Source: Flavobacterium sp. CS20
GTDB taxonomy: Bacteria > Bacteroidota > Bacteroidia > Flavobacteriales > Flavobacteriaceae
DNA length: 64,000 bases
Direction of reading: 5' to 3'
Assembly: GCF_018080005.1 (NCBI RefSeq)
Contig: NZ_CP073015.1
Location: 868,001 to 932,000, forward strand
In this document: in pieces, positions 8,256-16,291 of the stretch
How positions within the stretch are numbered: the first letter of the stretch is position 1
Layout: each line of letters begins with the position of its first letter
The notes under the pieces: model-generated
Databases searched by the model: none
The model's input: the letters and a program-made list of their open reading frames with translations, nothing else
What the model was told of the DNA's origin: nothing
Made by a program: the position numbers and the translations under genes

Positions 8256-9148
8256 AATTTAAAATTTAAGGATTTATTAGGTAAAAGAAATAAAATTAGT
8301 CCAGCACAGATAGAAAAAAAGAACGAAAAAATACCGTGGTAAAAAATTATAAAGAAGTGAAAAGCTAAAGCAAAATAAAGTATTCTTTTTCTATATTTTA
8401 TTGATGCGGTTAGGCTTAAAAATAGCATTATTTCAAGTAGAATAGCACCATATGTTAATACTGAAATAACAAAGTAATTACTTAATAGTTTGTTCATCAA
8501 GTGAGAAGCCCATAATGGCATTCCAAAAACACTATGATTAAACCAATAATAAATAGCTGTACCATTCATCCATTCAGGAACTATAAATTTACCAAAAGAT
8601 GCGTGGTAATAAATTATAGCAACTTGAATTCTGATTATCCAAATAGTGAAAATACCAATAAGGTTTTTTGGTGCAGGATATGACTTTATATTAGACCAAT
8701 GGTTGTTTCTTGGGTCGGTAAGACACAATGGAATTAACAAAAAGCTTAATATCGTCGCAATTTGATCACCACCATCAATTATCGAAGAGAAATACAAAAA
8801 GCTTATTGATACCCACCAATGTAAAATAGAAGTTATCTTAATAAAATAACCTGAAATTACTGCTAACAATATAAGAATAGCTAACCATTTCATAAATAGA
8901 ATATTTTCAAACCCGAAAAGCGTGAAAAAATTAAATTTATTAATTGGAATTACTGGATTTAAAAGTGGGTTTATAATTTCGCCATCAATTCGTTTATGAA
9001 ACAACAAATAAATTGGATTCACCAATAAAGTTAATAATGTACCTAAAGCGATGATGCTTCTAGAAAGACCAACAATATTTGTGTATGGAAAATATTTATA
9101 GCTTAATTTTTTTAAATGTTTATTTAATTTTTCAATCATCACATTCAA
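8240..9148 (-). CDS. SdpB-like multipass membrane maturation protein (HTTM-related)
   Basis: 302 residues, about seven membrane helices, with the loop IDGGDQ after helix 3 and SYPAPKNLIGIF, IQVAIIYYHASFGKF and WMNGTAIYYW. These are hallmarks of the SdpB/HTTM group, related to vitamin-K gamma-carboxylase membrane domains. In Bacillus, SdpA and SdpB act together to turn the SdpC precursor into the active SDP peptide. It overlaps sdpA upstream by 17 nt and the immunity gene downstream by 16 nt, so the three are translationally coupled. Confidence 0.8.
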   Translation of the reverse strand: MNVMIEKLNKHLKKLSYKYFPYTNIVGLSRSIIALGTLLTLLVNPIYLLFHKRIDGEIINPLLNPVIPINKFNFFTLFGFENILFMKWLAILILLAVISGYFIKITSILHWWVSISFLYFSSIIDGGDQIATILSFLLIPLCLTDPRNNHWSNIKSYPAPKNLIGIFTIWIIRIQVAIIYYHASFGKFIVPEWMNGTAIYYWFNHSVFGMPLWASHLMNKLLSNYFVISVLTYGAILLEIMLFLSLTASIKYRKRILYFALAFHFFIIFYHGIFSFFFSICAGLILFLLPNKSLNFKLWLQK

Positions 9149-9707
9149 TATTCAAGTTTATAATTTTTGCGGGCATTTCTATTTTTTCTATGGATTTACT
9201 CCAAGCCCAAGGGATGGTTTTTTGAAAAACGATGATATAATTTCCGCATAATATTGGTTCTTCCATTTGATTTTTAACACAAATAGGTTTTGTGGGAATT
9301 TTATTATAAATTTTTTCTTGATAATTCCACTTCGTATTATCAAATAGCGAGTCATTTAAGCCATTTTTTATGAATTGAAGTTCAGACATAATTTTAGAAG
9401 CTTTCCTATTTAAACCAAATAAATTCTGATAAGCTGAATGTCTTTGAGCTATTTCTGATATTTGTTCATTTTCCTTTTTATAGATAATTATTTGTGCCTC
9501 TCTTGGATTTCTTGTAAAGAAAGCCCAACCTTGAGGCACAAATGTGAAAATCTTATGTTCTAAATCAATGTTCAACTTTATTGGGTTGCTCTCCATTGAA
9601 TATAGGAAAACACCGGTCAAGAAAACCAGAGTACATATAGAACATACTATAAAAGAAATAAGAAACTTACTTTTATTAATTAGTTGTAAAATATTCTGCA
9701 ATTTCAT
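9132..9707 (-). CDS. SdpA-like antimicrobial peptide maturation protein
   Basis: 191 residues. One N-terminal helix (FLISFIVCSICTLVFLTGVFLY) is followed by the SdpA signature VPQGWAFFTRNPREAQIIIY, then QNLFGLNRKASKIMSEL and a PWAW motif near the C-terminus before a final Cys. In Bacillus subtilis, SdpA is a soluble membrane-associated partner of SdpB needed for SDP toxin maturation. The ATG at 9707 lies inside the last codons of the upstream toxin gene in another frame, indicating coupling. Confidence 0.8.
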   Translation of the reverse strand: MKLQNILQLINKSKFLISFIVCSICTLVFLTGVFLYSMESNPIKLNIDLEHKIFTFVPQGWAFFTRNPREAQIIIYKKENEQISEIAQRHSAYQNLFGLNRKASKIMSELQFIKNGLNDSLFDNTKWNYQEKIYNKIPTKPICVKNQMEEPILCGNYIIVFQKTIPWAWSKSIEKIEMPAKIINLNIECDD

Positions 9708-10513
9708 TTATTAATGTTTCAGTTTTTAGACTATCCTCTGTTTCATTAGTAGGTCTTCTGCTTCCTATGATTTGATTTTTAGCATCAATACTTTATTCCC
9801 AAAAAGCGAACTTAAAATAAATTAAAGCGGTAATTGCAACTGTATTATGAACTGCCAGCGAACTTAAAATAAATTAAGCAATAGCCCAGGAACAAGGGAT
9901 TAAAGTCGCTTGACTATCGGAAATCATATTTTCGTTTAACAAATCGTCGTATTCTCCATTGTCGAAGGCGGTTTGAATTGTGTCGGTATAAGAATCTAGG
10001 TTATCTCCCCTGTTCATTAAATACCAATTCACTTGTGTCAATATCGGACTTGACTTTTTTAAATAATTTTTTGAACTCGGGAAAGATGATTTCAATGTTA
10101 TTTTCTATCATATCTGACCCTAATTCTATCGAGTTTTTAATTTTTAAATGATTACCACTCGTAATTAAATCCTTAAAATCCTTAAAAAAGGTTGGATTTT
10201 CGTTGTTAACCTTGTTGGTAAATACACCAAGGTTTGTTAAAACTTCCTCTCTTTTTTCGCTGTCTAATTCATTGGTTAATTCAACTTGCTTTTCAAGTTG
10301 ACGAATTTCATTTGCAAATTCACCAATCCCAAAAAATACTGATTTAAAAAGTTCTTCCCCTGAAAAAGATTTACCTCTTTGAAGCATTTGGGTTACATTA
10401 TCCTTGTTTTCAGGCAACTGTTCGTTGTAATCATACTGTGAACAGCTCACAAATAATAATGCAGTCGCAAAAAGCAGTGAAATTTTTCGTGTGTGTTTTT
10501 TAATAGTTTTCAT
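9676..10513 (-). pseudogene. SdpC-like toxin precursor, one frameshift and two stops
   Basis: The N-terminus is a lipoprotein or signal peptide (LLFATALLFVSCSQ), then FSGEELFKSVFFGIGEFANEI, the hallmark block of SdpC-family precursors. The first frame stops after LVFNEQGR; dropping one G from the run at 10007-10010 continues it as DNLDSYTDTIQTAF…ATLIPCSWAIA. After a TAA at 9874 the same frame goes on as FILSSLAVHNTVAITALIYF, to AFWE and a TAA at 9793, then IDAKNQIIGSRRP… to a stop at 9676 that overlaps the sdpA start. The hydrophobic stretch is where the active SDP peptide lies in Bacillus. A 19-bp direct repeat (9805-9823 and 9857-9875) flanks it, and one copy overlaps the first stop. Confidence 0.7.
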
Positions 10514-10565
10514 AATTGTTTGATTTTAAATGGTTTATTTTTATTCAAATTCTGACTAACGTAAA

Positions 10566-11940
10566 TTAAGTTACTGTTTTACAGATATTTGCATTTAAGC
10601 CTAAATCTTCATTAGTTAATCCAAATTTAGCGATTTGTTTCCTCATTCTTTTGGCTATGCCTAACTTTCTTTTTTGATCGAGGAATAGATATTCTTTTGG
10701 CGGTTTATAAGGTTCTTTTTTTGTAACCATATTCCATATGATTACACCCAATTTTCTTGCTGTTGCGCTTACTGTCGCTTGTCTTCCTTTTCTAAATGCG
10801 ACACGCTTAAAGAAATCAGACAAGTGTGTATCTTTTAAATTTCCAATAGAATTAGTCGCTTGTCGTAATGCTATTTTTAATCTATTACTCCCTTTAGGAA
10901 CTTTTGAACTAAGCACTTTACCGCCTGATATTTTGTTGTTTGGTGCTAGTCTTAACCAAGAGACAAATTCTTTTGAAGAATTAAACTTTCTAAATCCTTC
11001 CGGACCTATCTCGGTCATAATACTAAGTATTGTAGCATGACTTACGCCTTCAATGGCAAGCAGATCCACACCTTCAAAATACTGATAAGCTACTTGATTA
11101 AAATCCTTTATTTTGGGAGCATTCTTATTTTCTCTTTTATAAGGTTTTGGATTGGTTTTTAGTTTTTTTAATTCTGGATTTGTGTCAAGATGCTTTTTTA
11201 TGAATTGGTCTATCTGTTTATCGCAAGCCTTTAATTGTTTTTGTAAAAACTGATAAGTTTGAAATTCTTGTTTTAACCCAAAAAGAAAGTCTTCCCTGTT
11301 ATTGCCATGGAGGGCTTTTGCTATTTCTGCCTCAGACTTTCGGCAATTGTAGTGCCGATGCTTAGCAAGTTCATTAGGGTCTAAATTTCCTTTGCAAATA
11401 TCTTCTATGATTTTAAGACCTGTAAGACCACAAATGTCTTTAACTACAACATCAAGTCTAAAATTTAAAAACTTAAGCATTTTTGCATTTTTCTTGAAGT
11501 CGCCACGCTTGATGTATAATATTGCCTCGCTGACGTGCATAAGTTCTAAGTATTTCAGTCTGCTGGTCAGGCAAAAAACTACTTGTAAGCAAACCTAATG
11601 CATGCAGTTTTTGAATCCATCTTGCATCTTTAACATCTGTTTTTTTACCTTTTGCGTGTTTGGTAAATTTTCCATTGCATAAAATAACTTCAAAATCATG
11701 CTTGATGAGTTCTGTAAAAAGATTTTGCCAATAATCTCCTGTGCTTTCCATGGCAACTGAGGTAATGCCATAGCTTTTTAGGTGTTGACAAATTGCAGTA
11801 AGATCTTCTGCATAAACCCCAAATTCTTTTACATCTTCTAGGGCTTGTCCAACTGCTACAAAGTGAGACCGACTTCCAATGTCAATACCTGTCGCATGTT
11901 GGTTTACAATTTCCATTTCTAACTTTTTCTTTCTTGCCAT
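10566..11940 (-). pseudogene. IS110-family DEDD transposase, copy A, frameshifted
   Basis: The N-terminal RuvC-like domain has GIDIGSRSHFVAVG, MESTGDYW and KTDVKDARWI (DEDD catalytic residues). The C-terminal transposase_20 domain has IEGVSHATILSIMTEIGPEGF and the SSKVPKGSNR block with the candidate catalytic Ser. The frame must shift by -1 in the five-base A run (minus strand) at 11488-11492 to go from RLQEK to MQKCLKFLN; this shift is shared with copy B. Copy A also lacks one base near 11476-11479 that copy B has. As read, the 155- and 324-residue pieces are separate. Confidence 0.85.
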
Positions 11941-12232
11941 AATTGAAAAATATTTAAGTATTAAACAAAAAAGATCCTAAGGAAATGTATTTTTGTATTG
12001 AAAATTATTCTGAACGGGGTCTGCGAATTATCGTAGCCACCACTGAAATTATCAACAAAGCCCTGAGAAGAGTCGGGGCTTTTTTACATTTCAACCAGAA
12101 TGAGCGCACGGGCTCTATCTCAAGCACCATTTGAAAAATCGTACTTACAAAGGATCATTACAAAAATAATAACCAATATTTTATCGGCATCGTTAGCAAT
12201 AGAAATTAATCGAGTTTCTTGATATGGGGAAT
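11941..12232 (-). ncRNA. candidate bridge RNA region of IS110 copy A
   Basis: 292 bp between the left end and the transposase ATG has no ORF but is almost identical in copy B. It contains strong short inverted repeats, for example AAAAAAGCCCCGACTC…AGGGCTTTG on the minus strand, and GAGCCCGTGCGCTC. In characterised IS110-group elements a bridge RNA that specifies target and donor is transcribed from the non-coding end upstream of the recombinase. The assignment is by position and conservation only; no loop could be matched with certainty to the target. Confidence 0.45.
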
Positions 12233-12374
12233 TAACCACAACGGGCGAGTGTATCATTAGTGGCGTGCAAAAAGTCAACACATTTTCGTTTTTATTGGTA
12301 AAGATAGAAAAAAAATTCAAACCCTAAAATTCTGCCCAAACACAGCCATTAATGATACACATTGTTGGTAGTAG
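12233..12374 (-). other. attC-like cassette recombination site
   Basis: The minus strand runs from CTACTACCAACAATGTGTATC to GATACACTCGCCCGTTGTGG. The arms ATGATACAC/GTATCATTAGTGGCGTGC pair imperfectly with an extra CGCC-type bulge on the 3' arm. The 5' box CTACCAAC complements GTTGGTAG at the start of its own cassette (12740). The 3' core leads into GTTGTGGTTA, interrupted after 10 nt by IS110 copy A. Confidence 0.65.
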
Positions 12375-12740
12375 CGGTGGAGTAGGCGAGAACATTTGCT
12401 GAAAATGCCCAAGCCTCTCGCACCCATTTTTTTTCTTTCCCACGTTTTAAATTTCCCATAATTTCGATGTTATAACATTTCGTTGACGTTTAGCTTTAAT
12501 TTTTGATTTAGCATCGTTTGTCGTTTTCTTTATTCGCTATTTTTATTTGCAAATCAGCCTTTTGTTTCGGATTGTGATTTTCTCGTCGTGATGAGATTTT
12601 ATTCGTTATCAATCATCGTGATAAGCCTATCATTTAGGATTTTGAAAAATTCCACCGAAAAAAATCCTACATCTTACTTTATCAAAAAAAAATGGGTGAG
12701 CCTATAAATTTAAAAATATTATGGAGTAGTTGCTACCAAC
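12375..12740 (-). other. gene-less cassette, copy 1 (body)
   Basis: No convincing gene. The minus strand starts GTTGGTAGCAACTACTCCAT and ends with a stretch ending AATGTTCTCGCCTACTCCACC. It is near-identical to 12874-13231 and to the plus-strand copy at 59700-60063. Possible short frames (for example one beginning MGNLKR…KKWVREAWAF and running into the site) are not clearly coding. It may supply a promoter or a small RNA. Confidence 0.5.
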
Positions 12741-12873
12741 GGGCGAATGTATCATTAGTGGCGTGCAAAAAGTCAACACATTTTCGTTTTTATTGGTAAA
12801 GATAGAAAAAAAATTCAAACCCTAAAATTCTGCCCAAACACAGCCATTAATGATATACATTGTTGGTAGTAGC
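12732..12873 (-). other. attC-like cassette recombination site
   Basis: Same family as the site at 12233. The 5' box CTACTACCAAC and the 3' core CGTTGGTAGCAAC are present. Both boxes belong to the duplicated gene-less cassette, so here the two boxes also complement each other directly. Confidence 0.6.
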
Positions 12874-13231
12874 GGTGGAGTAGGCGAGAACATTTGCTGA
12901 AAACGCCCAAGCCTCTCGCACCCATTTTTTTTCATACTCACGTTTCAAATTTCCCATAATTTCGATGTTATAACATTTCGTTGACGCTTAGCCATAGTTT
13001 TTGATTTAGCATCGTTTGTCGTTTTCTTTATTCGCTATTTTATTGCAAATCAGCCTTTTGTTGCGGATTGTGATTTTCTCGTCGTGATGAGATTTTATTC
13101 GTTATCAATCATCGTGATAAGCCTATCATTTAGGATTTAGAAAAATTCCACCGAAAAAAATCCTACATCTTACTTTATCAAAAAATGGGTGAGCCTATAA
13201 TTTTAAAAATATTATGGAGTAGTTGCTACCA
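12874..13231 (-). other. gene-less cassette, copy 2 (body)
   Basis: A tandem near-duplicate of the cassette body at 12375-12740, differing by scattered substitutions and short indels in A/T runs. No gene seen. Adjacent direct duplication of one cassette is a common outcome of cassette recombination. Confidence 0.5.
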
Positions 13232-13364
13232 ACGGGTTGCGGCTATGAAAAGTAGCGTGCAAGTACACGCAAACCTTTCCGAGTAGCCTTAGTTGGTTTT
13301 AAAAATACAAAAAACTTTGGGTTAAGCCTTTAGAAGCTATTTTTTATAGCCGCTGTTATGCACT
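13223..13364 (-). other. attC-like cassette recombination site
   Basis: The minus strand runs from CAGTGCATAACAGCGGCTAT to CATAGCCGCAACCCGTTGGT. The arms GCGGCTATAAAAAATAGC and GCTACTTTTCATAGCCGC pair. The 5' box GTGCATAAC is the exact complement of GTTATGCAC, the first bases of the cassette beginning at 17785. Confidence 0.7.
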
Positions 13365-13494
13365 GGGTTTCCTGCGTTCTGCTTGGTAATTCAGCCGTAT
13401 TTTTCTTTAAAATATCTAAACGAGCAAGCTCTTTTGCAATTTTGGGTGTGGCATCGGGTGGTGCGAATTGCAAATGTGCTTGCGGTGTTTTTAG

Positions 13495-14082
13495 TTACAA
13501 ATGTTCATCTGGATAGACTTTTATAGATTCTTTTAATAGTTCATAAAAATCTTCTGAATATACTTTATCAGTTTGCATACTATCGATTTCCATAATAGTC
13601 TTTTCCTTTCCAACTAAAAACATTCTCATCGAGAAATAGTCAGCATAAATAAGAGAATCTTTGGGTTTTGTATTTAATGAATCTGTTATTCTTGCAATGT
13701 TTTCTTCAATGTAAGAGTTAGCTTTTTGTTTGTTTACATTTTTTAATTTCAGGTATCTAACTATGTTTAAGGTGTTTAATCTGTTATATTCATTAAGGTT
13801 CTTTGTTTTATCTAACATTTTTTCAAGTTCATCATACTTTTTCATATTTAGCAATAATGAAATTGACAATTGTAAGTTTGCAGTTGTTAATTCAGAATTT
13901 TTATAATCTTTGTTTTGAGTAAGCTTTACATAAGCTGAATCTAAATATTGATGGTCTTTAGTTTCGTGGTATTTAAAAATGCTATTACTCAAAATGTTTG
14001 ATAGCTCCTCATTGGATACAGGTTGCTTTTTCTCTTGACAGGTAGAAGCGGTTAAGAGAAATAAGAAAATAAAATATTTCAT
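13495..14082 (-). CDS. lipoprotein, helical-repeat-like, unknown function
   Basis: I take the start at 14082 because it gives MKYFIFLFLLTASTCQEKK, a lipoprotein signal with lipobox Cys; an upstream ATG at 14112 would add ten residues. The mature 195-residue part is alpha-helical with TPR-like alternation (QYLDSAYVKLTQNKDYKNSEL…LLLNMKKYDELEKML). It is the last gene of the cassette, directly behind the RHS-core protein, where immunity or accessory genes often lie. No family recognised. Confidence 0.6.
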   Translation of the reverse strand: MKYFIFLFLLTASTCQEKKQPVSNEELSNILSNSIFKYHETKDHQYLDSAYVKLTQNKDYKNSELTTANLQLSISLLLNMKKYDELEKMLDKTKNLNEYNRLNTLNIVRYLKLKNVNKQKANSYIEENIARITDSLNTKPKDSLIYADYFSMRMFLVGKEKTIMEIDSMQTDKVYSEDFYELLKESIKVYPDEHL

Positions 14083-14086
14083 TGTT

Positions 14087-15214
14087 TTAATTGTTAGTTT
14101 TGTCAATTTCATAAGGATTTGCGGTATTATTTAGTGGTAGAGTCGCATTAAGTTTTGTTGGGTTCGGAATACCCAATAATCCAGAAGCTCCTGGATATGA
14201 CATTGGCATTCCATTGTTTGAGTATTGCCCCTTGAAATTTACATCTATATTTGTTGGGTTACGAAATTGGCTTTGGATGGATTGAGCACTAAAAAAACCA
14301 TCATACGTTAAAGTAGGGACATCTCCTCCTTGTATAAATTCTCCAAAGGGTGATGGAGTATGTACACTCATACTTTCGCCACCAAGTGTCATTTCACGAC
14401 CTCCTAATTTAATATTTACTCCGGGATAAGGAGCGCTAACTTTGCCCGAAACAGATACCCCTACATCAATTCCATTAAATTCTTTTGAAACTGTGCCGTC
14501 ACTATTTGAAGTCGTTGATACGTCTGCTCTCAAACTTACAGACATAGTGGTATTTGCACTCATATTGTTGAAAGTCGCACCTTTTGCTGAATAGGGGTTG
14601 TTAAAGTCGTTTACTCCTATCAATCCCACATCCCAGTCTGAAGTTTTGAAATTTGATTGCCCAAATAAATTCGTAACGATAGATTGGTCGGTTTTACCTA
14701 TATAGGTATAGTTATGAGGAGTGTTACTAGCAGAAGTAACTTCGTTTCTCCATTCAAACTTACCTGTTAGGTTACTTTTAATCCAATCTACAGGTGCTCT
14801 TCCGTCTGGGTCAACATATCGAATGGGATTATTGAAGTTCATAACATAAGGACTCCAACTCGGAAATTCCTCTGCCAATGGGTCGGGGGATATCCAACGG
14901 CTTGTGAGTTCGGGTCGCAAAGTTGCTTCCGAATTTTTATCTTCGTATAAGGCGTAACCGTCAATGTCCTTTTTCTTTACGTGAAAAGAATACGAGCCAA
15001 TGCGGACAATACTGTCCAAATCGTGCCATTCAAGGTATTTTCCCTTGCTCAATGTGGCAATTTTAGGTGTGTAGCCGTATTTTTTAAATGGGTTTCCCGC
15101 TTGGATGTTTCTTTCCCTGCGTTCTTTTTCCTCGGGGGTTATTTCTTCTTCGGTTTGGGCGAAGCCTAAACCAAAAGAAAACAGCAGTCCAAAAAGTAAA
15201 ATTTTACGTTTCAT
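14087..15214 (-). CDS. secreted RHS repeat-associated core protein
   Basis: 375 residues with a signal peptide (ILLFGLLFSFGLGFAQ). Residues about 105-140 hold the RHS core: SRWISPDPLAEEFPSWSPYV, then NNPIRYVDPDGRAP. In full RHS proteins this core ends the shell and is followed by a variable, often toxic C-terminus. Here the long beta shell is missing; the core follows a short N-terminus with one WHDLDSIVRIGSYSFHV segment. The ~230-residue variable C-terminus (Asn/Ser/Gly rich) is unknown. It may be a minimal polymorphic effector or an RHS tail captured as a cassette. Confidence 0.65.
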   Translation of the reverse strand: MKRKILLFGLLFSFGLGFAQTEEEITPEEKERRERNIQAGNPFKKYGYTPKIATLSKGKYLEWHDLDSIVRIGSYSFHVKKKDIDGYALYEDKNSEATLRPELTSRWISPDPLAEEFPSWSPYVMNFNNPIRYVDPDGRAPVDWIKSNLTGKFEWRNEVTSASNTPHNYTYIGKTDQSIVTNLFGQSNFKTSDWDVGLIGVNDFNNPYSAKGATFNNMSANTTMSVSLRADVSTTSNSDGTVSKEFNGIDVGVSVSGKVSAPYPGVNIKLGGREMTLGGESMSVHTPSPFGEFIQGGDVPTLTYDGFFSAQSIQSQFRNPTNIDVNFKGQYSNNGMPMSYPGASGLLGIPNPTKLNATLPLNNTANPYEIDKTNN

Positions 15215-15217
15215 AGT

Positions 15218-16291
15218 CTAATCGGTTGTGTTAAAGGTATTGATTTTTTTGTTTTGATATTTGTCTCTTTCGTGATAAAGCGAAACAAGCCAATCCAAAT
15301 ACATTTCTTCGGGCATTTGACGATAACCGAGTTCGTGTATTTTAATCAAGTCTTGCCTGACTTCTTCGAGTATTTCCCTTGTTTCGGAGTATTGCCTTGC
15401 TTGTGAAAAGTCTTTACCCTTACTGTATAAAATATTCTCAATCATTTTTCCTTTGGCTTCTGTTATCAACATCATTGCACCGATGTAGTTGGGGAAATAT
15501 TCCAATGCTTTGTAAGCACACTTCATTACAAAATCCAAGTCGTAAAACTCGTGTGTTTGGTAGCCCAAAGCCAAATCCACCAAACAAAGGGCAATACTTT
15601 CTTTATCGTCAAGAGCTTTCATATAAACACCGTTTCTAATAGCATCTAAATGAACGTAGCCCGAAGCCATTATCCAAGCGTCAATCGGAAAAATTCCACT
15701 TGTTAATTCTGTATTGTACCAACCATCTCTTTCACTCCGATGTTTGATATAAGTGTGATTTGGTGCAAGTGCTAAATGTGCCGTTACGCCAATTTCCTCT
15801 GCCAGAATCTTGTATAAATAAGGTAAGGAATGACAATTTCCTGTATGCGTTCCCAAAAGTTTGGAAACAAACATATTTTCCCATTTTTGATGTCCGAAAA
15901 CATCTTCAAAATCATACGAAAAGGGTGGGTGTAAAAAGATTTCTCCATTTGAATCAAGTATTTTTGTAGTGTCTTTCAATACAAGAAAAAGACTTGCATA
16001 CTTGCTTACGGTTTCCTTGTCCCTCTCTTGATAATCTAATACACCATTTTTTTGAACTTGAATACTAAGGTTTTTAAGAAAATGTATCTTTTTGTTCACA
16101 AAGGCAGTGTCTAACGTTCCTTGTAAATAAGCATTTTCAACAGTAAAAACAGCCTCTTTAAAACTCAATTTTCTTTTGCCGTCCAACATATCTGAAAGAT
16201 TTTGATACACTTCATTGTATAAAACTTGATTTGGCACTTGAGCAAAAGCTGAAAAGTTTGCAAAAAGTATCAGTAAAAGTAATTTTTTCAT
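15218..16291 (-). CDS. secreted transglutaminase-like Cys protein (paralogue 2)
   Basis: 357 residues with a signal peptide (LLLLILFANFSAFAQ). The core has GNCHSLPYLYKILAEEIGV (candidate catalytic Cys), APNHTYIKHR (His) and WYNTELTSG (acid/amide), the Cys-His-Asp order of transglutaminase-like folds. A helical C-terminal tail follows. It is clearly paralogous to the upstream gene, whose stop overlaps its ATG (TGATG). It is probably an exported cysteine enzyme (protease or amidase); the substrate is unknown. Confidence 0.65.
   Translation of the reverse strand: MKKLLLLILFANFSAFAQVPNQVLYNEVYQNLSDMLDGKRKLSFKEAVFTVENAYLQGTLDTAFVNKKIHFLKNLSIQVQKNGVLDYQERDKETVSKYASLFLVLKDTTKILDSNGEIFLHPPFSYDFEDVFGHQKWENMFVSKLLGTHTGNCHSLPYLYKILAEEIGVTAHLALAPNHTYIKHRSERDGWYNTELTSGIFPIDAWIMASGYVHLDAIRNGVYMKALDDKESIALCLVDLALGYQTHEFYDLDFVMKCAYKALEYFPNYIGAMMLITEAKGKMIENILYSKGKDFSQARQYSETREILEEVRQDLIKIHELGYRQMPEEMYLDWLVSLYHERDKYQNKKINTFNTTD

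Larger units (their letters stand above)
10548..12232 (-). mobile_element. IS110-family element, copy A
   Basis: The boundaries come from comparing it with copy B (19020-20704): both are 1685 bp and diverge abruptly outside. On the minus strand the left end is ATTCCCCATATCAAG, with 292 bp of non-coding DNA before the transposase; only about 18 bp follow the stop, ending ACGTTAGTCAGAATT. There are no terminal inverted repeats, as usual for IS110. It is inserted exactly 10 nt after the G of the core GTTGTGGTTA at the end of an attC-like site. Confidence 0.85.

Noticed and set aside
10738..11040. 100-residue plus-strand frame inside IS110 copy A (and its twin at 19210-19512)
   Set aside because: It is antisense to the conserved transposase and is conserved only because the element is duplicated.
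11990..12090. GCCC…GGGGCTTTTTT hairpin in the IS110 left end called as a gene terminator
   Set aside because: No plus-strand gene ends there; it is part of the element, either a read-through block or part of the RNA structure, so it was not listed as a host terminator.
12120..12320. 66-residue minus-strand frame across the IS110 A left end
   Set aside because: It crosses the element boundary and an attC-like site, so it is chance.
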